Source: Clusia tigrina (taxonomy: Eukaryota > Arthropoda > Insecta > Diptera > Clusiidae). Taken from it: DNA of 64,000 nucleotides. This document shows, piece by piece, positions 54,576 to 64,000 of the stretch. The notes below the pieces were generated by a model. The model was not told the origin of the DNA, searched no databases, and was given only the letters and a program-made list of their open reading frames with translations. Each line of letters begins with the position of its first letter. The first letter of the stretch is position 1. The DNA is taken from positions 98,520,152 through 98,584,151 of the forward strand of contig OV050030.1 of NCBI GenBank assembly GCA_920105625.2, in the 5' to 3' direction. Made by a program: the position numbers and the translations under genes.

Positions 54576-55510
54576 CGAGGTCTGTTCAAAAAGTATCGTG
54601 AAATTTTAATTTTAGCGGGCTATAGATGTGCGATTTTCGATATTTTTGTGGCGTTATGTTGGTACTTATGACCCTCACTTATGTTGACAATCTCGGGCAT
54701 TTTGAATGTTCTGTCAGTTTTTGACAGCTATTGTGCGTGGACGTGTTTTAGCTTGTCTTCTATTTTTGTCCATCTCCTCAATCGTGGCGTAGCGTCGTCC
54801 TTTCATGGGCCTTTTCAGTTTCGGGAACAAGAAAAAGTCACAGGGGGCCATTTCTGGGGAATAAGGTGGCTGCGGCATTATTACTGTGTTGTTTTTGGCA
54901 AAAAATTCTCGCACAAGTAATGTTGTGTGAGCAGGGTCATTATCATGATGCAAAAGCCAATTTTGTTCTTCCACAAGTCCGGGCGTTTCTGGCGGATTGC
55001 TTCTCGCAAATTGCACAATACTTGAAGATGAAATTCCTTTTTGACCACCACGCCCCTGCAATCAAAGAAAACTGTCAGCAAAACCTTCACATTCGACCGA
55101 ACTTGGCGTGCTTTTTTCGGTCGTGGCTCATGCGGCAGCTTCCATTGGGATGATTGAGCTTTGTTTTCTACGTCATAACCATGATTCGTCACCAGATATT
55201 AAAATTTCCAACAGTTCTAGAGCAATGTTTTGGTCGAAATTGAGTAATTTTGGTACGAATTTTGCGGCGACCCGCCTCATGCCCAAAGTTTTGGTGATAA
55301 TCGAATGACACGAGCCAATCGATATATTTAGGTCTCAGCAACTTTTCTTAGAGTTATTCGACGATTGGCCAATACTAGTTTCTTTACTTAATCAATGTTT
55401 TCGTCTGTTGTTGACGTGCTCAGGCGGCAGGAACGCTCTTCGTCGCTCACATCTTCTCGGCTTTCTGAAAACATTTTGTACCACCGAGAAAAGTTGCTTT
55501 GCATGCAATC
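54576..55510 (-). mobile_element. mariner, 5'-truncated, joined to a LINE
   Basis: The left end carries a mariner-type terminal repeat (cgaggtctgttcaaaaagtatcg) after TA at 54574-54575. The transposase on the minus strand is cut near its N-terminus at about 55510, where R1-like RT begins in the same direction. The family differs from the copies at 18305 and 59334. Confidence 0.85.
54714..55510 (-). pseudogene. mariner transposase (second irritans-like family)
   Basis: N-terminal residues RWYKMFSESREDVSDEE and STSTTDENID are followed after stops by a region without frame. Then come SSQWKLPHEPRPKKARQVRS, LREAIRQKRPDLWKN and, in another frame, WLLHHDNDPAHT (second catalytic aspartate) and EMAPCDFFLFPKLKRPMKG (third). 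The first aspartate motif is seen as a TNHGYD remnant. Several frameshifts; inactive. Confidence 0.85.
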
Positions 55511-56803
55511 TGTTATGGTAGAGTCAAACTTGCCTCTGACCATAATTACCAAATCATCCGCAAAGCCCTGAACTTCGTATCCGAGGTCATTGAGAGTTTG
55601 TAAGCGCTCGTCGATAACCAATAACCATAGGAGTGGTCCCCCTGGGGACATCCTTTGGTTGACCTGACAATTAGCTTAGCTGTCCCTGTTTCAAAGATTT
55701 TTGTTCTGTTTTTCAGCATATTGAGAACCCATGTTATGATCAGTCTTTGTATACCTTTCCTGTTCATTCCCTCCTCAGTTGATCTGAAAGTAGCATTGTC
55801 AAAAGCCCCCGTAATGTCAACTGATGTACAGAGAGTTATTTCTTTACCCTCAAACGCCTTTTCAATTTTGCTCGTTAAGCTATGTATGGCTGTCTCAGTC
55901 GATTTGCCTGCTTGGTAAGCATATTGTTCAATATGAAGAGGAGAATCTTTAAGATAAGTTTCCCTGATATATTGGTCCAGAATTTTTTCCATAACTTTTA
56001 GCAGGAATGACGTTAGGCTAATGGGCCGATAGGCTTTTGGCGTGTGGTCCGCCTTTTTGCCTGCTTTCGGTATGAAAGCCACCCTAGCCTTCGTCCAAGG
56101 TTTAGGCACTATGCCTAGTTCCAGGCTTATCCTGAAAATATTTGTTAGCACAGGTGCTAATACATCAACACCTTGCCGAAGTAGGCACGGCTGTATATTA
56201 TCGACACCTGGCGATTTGAATGGTCTAAAAGTGGAGATAGCCCATTTGGTTTTATTGACGGTGAAGATTCTGCGAGCCAGTGAGAGTTCCCTCCGTGTAG
56301 GCATCAAGAAACGAGTATTCTCGATGATTTCACTATCCTCTCCGCTAGTGGCAGAGCCTGGAAAGTGAGTGTCCAACAAAAGCTGTCCCGTCTCTTCCAG
56401 GCTCTCCGCAAAATTTCCGTCAGGCTTCTTGATTGTAGAAAGTCCGTTTGAGTGATCTTTATTGAGTGATTTCTGAGTCGGGTAGTTGCTGGGAGGGTTT
56501 CAATCTCCTCACAGTACTTTTTCCATGAGTCTCTCTTATATCTTCTCAACTCATTATTATAGGCCGTTAAGCACTTCTATAAGATGCCCAGTCACCATTA
56601 GAATTGGCTCTATTAAAGAGTTGACGGGCTTTTTTGAGCAAAATATTTAGCTCCCCACTCCACCAGGGTACGTTTCTAGAACGTTTCTTCACAACTAAAT
56701 TGCAACTACTTTCAAAAGCCTCAATTATTATATTACTTACTTTGTTAACTTCAAGATCTAGTTCCTGAGAGTTACTTATTGTTTCACTAAGGCACGCAGT
56801 ATT
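55511..56803 (-). pseudogene. R1-like LINE reverse transcriptase fragment
   Basis: The minus strand begins near 56700 with VPWWSGELNILLKKARQLFN. It continues (56379-55546) with KSPGVDNIQPCLLRQGVD, VAFIPKAGKKADHTPKAYRP, YAYQAGKSTETAIHSL, VDITGAFDNATFRS and, after a frame change, GGPLLWLLVIDERL and the catalytic FADDLVIMV near 55560. It ends in frame with the mariner N-terminal part. The endonuclease, C-terminus and 3' UTR are absent. Confidence 0.87.
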
Positions 56804-59013
56804 TCATCCAACAACAACATTGACTGATTTTTTTCGTTTATGCCAACAACAAAATGATTATGGTCGATTTGAGAGAATATTGCTCTATGCTGAACTACCA
56901 ACCTATTTCACGTGGAATAAGTCGAGAAAAACATGGGAACCCCGTAAAAGAGGAAAAGCTGTTGCCGATTATCCAGGAATATTTTGTACTAATGCATTAG
57001 GCTGACTATACTCAGTTCACCCAAACAGCGAGGATGCTTTTTTGTACGATTGTTGTTAATTAATATTCCTGGACCAACATCGTTCGAATATTTTAAATCT
57101 GTAAATGGTCAACTACATACAACGTATCATGATTCATGCTGAGCATTAGGATTATTAGAAGGAGATTTGCATTGGGATTTAACTCTTGCCGACGCTGCTG
57201 CCAGTTCAATGCCACGCCAAATACGAATATTGTTTGCCATTTTGTTAACAACATGCTATCCAAAAAATCCAACTGAATTATGGGAAAAATATAAGGATGC
57301 AATGAGTGAAGATTTACTGCAGCGCTTCGTACAATTCGTGCAGATCTTAGTTTAGATTTCACGGCAGAAATATATACTAAAGCTTTGATCAAGCTGGAAG
57401 ATTTATGCAGGAATATGTCGAATGAATCATTCATGAAATTGGGAATGCCATCCCCAAATCGACCAGTAAGTGATTTGTTTAACCGAGATATGCAACGTGA
57501 ACAATCATAAAATATTGATCAGTTGGTTGAATATGTTCAAGCAAATGAAACAAAATTATTACCAGAGCAAAAAAGAAATTTCACTACAATTATGCATGCA
57601 GTCGCTGCTGAAGGAGGTGGTTTCTTATTTTTGGATGCACCAGGCGGAACTGGAAAGACGTTTTTAATTTCGCTTCTATTAGCACAAATACGTTCTGAAA
57701 GTAAAATTGCTTTGGCCATCGCATCATCTGGAATTGCTGCGACATTATTAGACGGCGGCAGAATAGCACATTCTGCACTGAAATTGCCATTAAATATACA
57801 AACGAATGAAAATGCTGTATGCAACATTAAAAAGCATTCCAGTATGGGTAAATCGTACATCATTATCTGGGATCAGTGTACAATGGCACACAAATATTCA
57901 TTGGAAGCACTAAATCGTACATTACAAGATTTAAAAGGTAATGATAGACTTTTCGGTGGTGCTCTCATTTTGTTGTCTGGAGATTTCCGTCAAACAATAC
58001 CAGTTATACCACGATCACCTATGCAGATGAGATTAATGCATGTTTAAAATCATCATCATTGTGGCGCAGCGTTCATAAAATGAAATTAACAACCAATATG
58101 CGTGTCCAAGTTAAAAATGATACAACTGCTGCACGCTTTTCTAAACAATTGCTTGATATTGGTGATGGAAAAATTGCTATAGACCCAATAAAACAAACAG
58201 TGAGACTTCCAGATGATTTTTGTAATATAATGGATTCAAGAGATTCATTAATTGAAAATGTTTTTCCTAATCTTCGAGCAAACATCAATAATCATGGTTG
58301 AGCGAACGTGCGATACTAGCTGCTAAAAATGTTGATGTTGATGCTACAAACATACAAATCCAAAACATGTTGGAAAGTGAATTATTTTCATATAAATCAA
58401 TTGATACAGTGGTGGACGAAAATGAAGCCGTTAATTTACCAATAGAATTTCTAAATTCTTTGGATTTACCAGGTCTTCCGTCACATAATTTACAATTGAA
58501 AGTTGGTTCCCCAATCATTTTGTTACGAAATCTCAATGCGCCAAAACTTTGTAAAGGAACGAGATTAGTGATTAAAAAACTTGCGGAACACGTTATTGAG
58601 GCAACTATCATTAATGGAAACTTCAAAGGGGAACATGTTTTATTCCTACGAATTCCAATGATTCTAAGAAATTAAACGACTGCAGTTCCCGGTTCGTTTA
58701 GCTTCTGCCATGACCATCAACAAAGCACAAGGCCAGTCAATGCAAATCTGTTGTTTAGATTTAGAGAATTCGTGCTTCTCCCTTGGACAGGTATATGTAG
58801 CCTGTTCACGCCTTGGTAAACCCACCGATTTATTTGTTTATGCCGAAAATGGAGCAACAAGAAATATCGTGCACAGATTAGCATTACAATAATTTATTAT
58901 TTTATTTGTTTTCAATAAAAATTTTTATACTTTAAATTAATTCCAAACATTTTTTATTATTTAACATTTATTTTAAAAAAAATATAGCAAAACAACGCTG
59001 CCGGGTTAGCTAG
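56804..59013 (+). mobile_element. Helitron, helicase half with 3' end
   Basis: The segment begins in the Rep-helicase linker at the inversion breakpoint and runs to a CTAG end at 59010-59013 followed by T. Helitrons end in CTRR and insert between A and T. A GC-rich stem-like stretch (gctgccgggttagc) lies just before the end, as expected for the Helitron terminal hairpin. Confidence 0.85.
56808..58892 (+). pseudogene. Helitron PIF1-type helicase
   Basis: TTTLTDFFRLCQ and RILLYAELPTYFTWNKSRKTW come first. After frame breaks DLTLADAAASSMPRQIR appears. From 57523 the helicase frame has FLFLDAPGGTGKTFLISLL (Walker A near 57632-57666) and IIIWDQCTMAHKYSLEALNR, where the usual Walker B glutamate reads glutamine. 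ILLSGDFRQTIPVIPR follows. Further pieces: LTTNMRVQ, LQLKVGSPIILLRNLNAPKL (58298-58675) and MTINKAQGQSMQICCLDLE with VACSRLGKP (58710-58892). Stops and frameshifts are frequent. Confidence 0.9.
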
Positions 59014-59093
59014 TATATGTATACATACACAAATCCATATACATATACATATTCGTATACACATACACATACACAAAAACACATATGTATATG

Positions 59094-59168
<75 letters not shown>

Positions 59169-59180
59169 ATATGCATATAC

Positions 59181-59249
<69 letters not shown>

Positions 59250-59333
59250 CACATATACAGAGATATATATATATACATATATAGAGATATACATATACAT
59301 AGTCATATCCATATACTTATAAAAATACATATA
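59014..59333. repeat. ATAC and AT microsatellite
   Basis: catatacata, (at)n over about 59099-59158 and 59202-59242, and tagagatatac units between the Helitron end and a mariner. No gene. Confidence 0.95.
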
Positions 59334-60425
<1,092 letters not shown>

Positions 60426-60429
60426 GGGG

Positions 60430-62134
60430 CATATTTAAAAGAGCAATTCAAAGACTGGCACCATTATTCTCGGCAGATCATGACGACATCGAAGTAGATC
60501 CAGAAGAGCAACCAGTGCCAAAAAGGAGAAGAATAATACCAGCAATCACTAATGGTTTGGCATTGCTACTCACAATAATGATGTTACCAATAATATTGGG
60601 ATCTCCAGTGCAAGTTAATCGTTTTGGTTCAAAACTTGGCATCCACTTCGAAAATATAGGATCAGTTGCTATTTCATCTACGGAATGGAACTGGCTCGTA
60701 TACTACGATCTGAAAACATATTGGACAGAAGCATCAACGCTGTTCAACGGTACCAGCACCCTACGTCAACTTTGCCGAAAGATTAAACAAAACTACACTT
60801 GTAGTCATCTAACTGACAGCTTCGATCGACTTGAAAGAGAATTGCGTGTAGATATAATCTATTAAGAAGCAGTCGCACATACACTATTGTGCGTGTTAGA
60901 TTCAGAGTATTCCAAAAAGATGTCAAGGACAATATTAAACGTCAAAGAAAACAAGTCCAATTTGCTACATCTGCTGAAGAATCAAACATCCATCATTGAT
61001 TCCACCGTCAACATCATAAAGCAGGATCAGATAGCGGTTAAGACAAAATTTGATGAATTTGACCAACAAGTGAATCAAATGTGGAATCAATTGCAGAAAG
61101 AAGACGAAGAGCTGCAACAATCGAAATTGTTGGAACTATTCAACGCTCTGTCAATTCAACTAACTCTAATCGCAACCGATTTACATCGTACACAGTCAGC
61201 TATACTGGATGTTCTCACAGACACTCACCATGGTAAATTCAATCCGCTACATTTAGCTCCCGAGTAATTGCACACCGAAGTTGACAAAATTAAACTCCAC
61301 CTGCCATCATCATTAGAACTACCTGCAAATCAAGAGGACTTAATACAACTATATAGGATAATGAAGGTAAAGGGAGGACTCACTCAGGACCATGTTGTGT
61401 TTAAGATTACATTACCGTTGGTGGAACATGACCGATTTGAAATCTTTCTGCTCATTTCGGTACCAAATTGGATCAACAACACTATGGTGGCAATTGATAT
61501 ATGCACCAGCTTTCTGGCCACAAATGCTGCTCGCGATCAATACCTCCGAATTAGCTCCGACGACTTTGCATCATGTGAGCGAATCAATCAAAATGAATAA
61601 GTATGTTCAAATGTGCCAATCCGGTACAGCTATGCGGCTGAGATGTGTTCCTGCGAAATCAATTTGTTTAAGAACAACACTCAACCAAATTGAAAGCTAA
61701 AACCTGTGGCCAATAACATTACGTGGCTACCATTGAAGAAAAAAAATCAATGGATTTATGCAATTCCGTCAACTTCACGAGCCACAGCAGTCTGCGGCAA
61801 AGAAATCATCCCGTTGACACTGAAAGGCTCAGGACAACTGACACTTCACCCAGAATGCGTGCTGAAACACAATGCAATCTCAATACAAGGGCAAGAATCC
61901 GTGTCCAGTTCGTTAACAGCATCACGCACAAGCCTAGGAAAAATTACAGAATTATCTAATAGTGAACAAATAACCCCACTATTGCAGAAAATCAACGCGA
62001 TCACTACCTTACACAACACAACTGAAGAATCTCACAGAATTACACAATGCTCTGGCCAAGGAAAAACTGATGACACTGCACAAAATTCAACAACCAGACT
62101 ATTACCACCATGCGGTCAGTTTGTGAAGACCTAA
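60430..62134 (+). pseudogene. BEL/Pao-type env (baculovirus F-like fusion protein)
   Basis: A basic stretch ([11 protein letters not shown]) and a hydrophobic signal or membrane segment ([18 protein letters not shown]) precede [19 protein letters not shown] and YYDLKTYW, a block seen in roo-like env proteins. A stop near 60864 is followed by a coiled-coil-like region (IIDSTVNIIKQDQIAVKTKF) and DVLTDTHHGKFNPLHLAPE, then a TAA at 61265. The rest continues to 62134 with further breaks (near 61600 and 61697) and a serine/threonine-rich end. The gag-pol part is not present. The family is inferred from motifs. Confidence 0.72.
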
Positions 62135-62327
62135 ATTTTGTAACAATTTAAGGTCACACAAAGTACCGCCCTCACCATATACCAACACCATGCGAGCACA
62201 TGTAGCCAAACCACGCCACACGTGGTTATGCTCGAACATGACACAACGCCGAAATACGGGAATTCCGTATGTGCGAACACGACACAGTGCCGAAATACGG
62301 GACTTGTCGATGCTCGCATGAAAAATG

Positions 62328-62335
62328 TATAAAAG
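62328..62335 (+). promoter_or_regulatory. TATA box in the BEL/Pao-type LTR
   Basis: tataaaag in a GC-richer setting, with gaaccggtctcttgtg about 25 bases downstream as a possible start region. Confidence 0.5.
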
Positions 62336-62364
62336 GCCGGTGCACAGAGGAACCGGTCTCTTGT

Positions 62365-62645
62365 GATTTCAACAGCGGCGGCGACAACAGCGGACGAGCA
62401 CGAGCTCTTGCGACTTCAACAGCGGCGGCGACAGCAGCGGACGAACACGAGCTCTTGTGATTTGAACAGCGGCGGCGACAACAGCGGGCGAGCACGAGCT
62501 CTTGCGACTTGAACAGCGGCGGCGATAACAGCGGACGAGCACGAGCTCTTGCGATTTCAACAGCGGCGGCGACAACAGCGGACGAGCAGGCGCTCTCTTG
62601 CGATAACCAACAGTGGCGGCGACAACAGCGGACGAGCAGGCGAGT
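62365..62645 (+). repeat. 47-bp tandem repeat
   Basis: The core aacagcggcggcgac-acagcgg-cgagca starts at 62371, 62418, 62465, 62512, 62559 and 62609, that is six units with a period of 47 (last step 50). Frames through it are repeat-derived. Confidence 0.92.
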
Positions 62646-62695
62646 AAGTGGGTATAGTATTCGCGGACAGTGGCGACCACGGCAGACAATTCCTG

Positions 62696-62979
62696 ACTTT
62701 GAGACTTCTTACGTGATTGGTGGTGTGAGGTTTTAACCGACATCACTACCACGTAAGAGAGTGCTCCACCCTAGACGAAGTAAACGCGAAGTTTTAACCG
62801 GCGTTTCACTTCAAAGCAGCTATTGCTTCAAGTTAGACTTTTGAGACTTCTTACGTGATTGGTGGTGTGAGGTTTTAACCGACATCACTACCACGTAAGA
62901 GAGTGCTCCCCCCTAGACGAAGTAAACGCGAGGTTTTAACCGGCGTTGAATTTCAAAGCAGCTATTGCTTCTACGTCTT
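62696..62979 (+). repeat. 142-bp tandem duplication
   Basis: gagacttcttacgtgattgg at 62701 and 62843 starts two nearly identical units that include accgacatcactaccacgtaag and agacgaagtaaacgcgag. Each unit also contains the inverted pair cttacgtg and cacgtaag. Confidence 0.92.
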
Positions 62980-63182
62980 CCCCTACCCCACTTCACTGCC
63001 ATTAGACGAAGCGGAGAGAATACAGGATTAGTTATAATTAGTCTAAGATGAAGTTGTAATTTACTGAATAATAAAATAAAGTAAAACAAACTCCATCAAA
63101 CGTGTTGTGTTAAGGTCAAGAAAATAAATATTGTACAGGACTCTGGGAAGACTGAGCGTACCCCAGCTAGAGATTCCTTACA

Positions 63183-63370
63183 AGTTATACCGCACTGTTC
63201 CTGTCCGTGATACTTTTAATTACTGGGCTCATATGGAAAATACGAAGTCAACGTGGCGTCAATGTACCAGAAATCATCACGTCAACAGATACGGTGCCTC
63301 AGCCTCGCCCTCGCCACCAACCAATAGAGAATATTATATAGGTTGAGCTGTGCTCAACGCGCGGGAGAAA
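63183..63370 (+). other. 3' end of another BEL/Pao-type element
   Basis: A short frame ends PPTNREYYIG before a purine tract (cgcgggagaaa, 63360-63370) that abuts the next LTR. The order resembles the pol end and polypurine tract of a retroelement. The family is uncertain. Confidence 0.45.
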
Positions 63371-63996
63371 TGTTAATTGCATTAACAGTTGATGTGCAAA
63401 CCTCATTTGGAGGTATGTAACATTCAAACTTTTAATGCATAGCATCTTCTTTTGCATACAATTAGGCTTGTGTTAAGCAAACCTTGCCAGCTTAACGATG
63501 GAATTTGCATTGTTGACAAAAACTCCAATATATACTACATCAGCGAAGGCATTGCACTGGATGAAACATGATATCAAGTGCAATACGCTGAAAAACTCAA
63601 TTCAAGGCCAGCTTGCAAATTTGTCAATAATGCACATTTCATGGTTATGCTGTCAATTCAATAATACCTAATATGTATTGCCAAATTATATGTAATATAT
63701 GTATATAGAAAAATGAATAAATACCCACGATTGGCACATCCAAAAGTCAGTCAATCAGTAAGAGTTAACTGTGAGTCTTTTCATTTTAACTTAACATTGA
63801 TTGATTCTCCTTCTCCGACACCAAGGTTTATGTGCCTGTTGTCAAACCCACCATCAACTCGGTACAAGCACCGCTGTTGACATTAGGTCCTTTTTCAACG
63901 ATACCAAGGTTTACGTGCCTGGTATCAACTTTATAATCAACTCGGTACAAGAACCGTTGTTGAAATTCAGCTGTTAATTTTAGTTTAACACTCACA
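63371..63996 (+). repeat. LTR (626 bp), probably BEL/Pao
   Basis: It starts TGTTAATTGCATTAACAG after the purine tract and ends AACACTCACA at 63996. It contains a tandem unit of 83 bp (accaaggttta(t/c)gtgcctg at about 63820 and 63903) and aataaatac near 63715. Whether it is a 3' or a solo LTR cannot be decided because the window ends. Confidence 0.6.
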
Positions 63997-64000
63997 ATGA

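Larger units (their letters stand above)
62138..63182 (+). repeat. Probable 3' LTR of the BEL/Pao-type element
   Basis: Candidate limits are tgtaacaattt at 62138 and ctagagattccttaca at 63182. A TATA box (tataaaag, 62328-62335) lies 25-30 bases before a plausible start. Polyadenylation signals (aataaaataaa) lie near 63070. Two tandem arrays fill the middle. There is no second copy in the window to prove the limits. Confidence 0.55.

Noticed and set aside
62226..62752. Serine/alanine/arginine-rich frames on both strands
   Set aside because: They follow the 47-bp tandem repeat inside an LTR and change frame with repeat length.

Overview
The window is a eukaryotic transposon graveyard with no recognisable intact host gene. 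The mix of elements is that of an insect, most probably a fly: Ty3/gypsy elements of several lineages (one an env-bearing errantivirus), BEL/Pao, Jockey and R1-like LINEs, irritans- and mellifera-type mariners, a Transib, a Helitron, and abundant ATAC/AT microsatellites. Many patterns recall tephritid fruit flies, but the species cannot be fixed from the sequence. Nearly every coding region carries stops or frameshifts, so most CDS-like entries are pseudogenes.

Layout. 1-2945: truncated gypsy (+), LTR-PBS-gag-pro-RT-RNase H. 2946-15955: a composite made of a minus-strand gypsy (element A) whose gag was hit by a plus-strand Jockey LINE. It now reads Jockey 3' part, gag N-terminus, leader, one LTR, pol, gag C-terminus, Jockey 5' part, i.e. 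circularly permuted around a single LTR. In the pol of A, a SENP/Ulp1-type SUMO-protease domain replaces the integrase C-terminal region. A Transib transposon (6516-9687) has inserted into that domain. 15956-19419: R1-like LINE fused in frame to an irritans-type mariner. 19434-20906: isolated LTR. 21020-26640: minus-strand gypsy G, split by a mellifera-type mariner (23541-24813). 26641-31068: gypsy C (+), RT and RNase H deleted, followed by its LTR and a second piece of leader. 31069-31795: R1-like LINE fragment. 31796-39199: complete errantivirus D with two almost identical 334-bp LTRs and TSD TATA. 39346-42091: R1/LOA-like LINE. 42371-42593 plus 49554-49857: a gypsy LTR interrupted by the complete mdg1/412-like gypsy E (42594-49553, minus, TSD CTTT). 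49858-53621: gypsy F (+). 53622-56803: an inverted block (Helitron Rep piece, AT tract, mariner, LINE RT). 56804-59013: Helitron helicase half ending in CTAG. 59334-60250: deleted mariner. 60430-63182: env and LTR of a BEL/Pao element. 63183-63996: end and LTR of another probable BEL/Pao element.

The genes work together only as parts of individual elements (gag, protease, RT, RNase H, integrase, sometimes env). The main interest lies in events recorded between elements: capture of a host-like protease domain, a circular or LTR-sharing rearrangement, an inversion with an 8-bp inverted microhomology, an internal PRO-integrase fusion, and two LINE-mariner fused reading frames. The accumulation of nested, mostly dead copies suggests heterochromatin or another low-recombination region.
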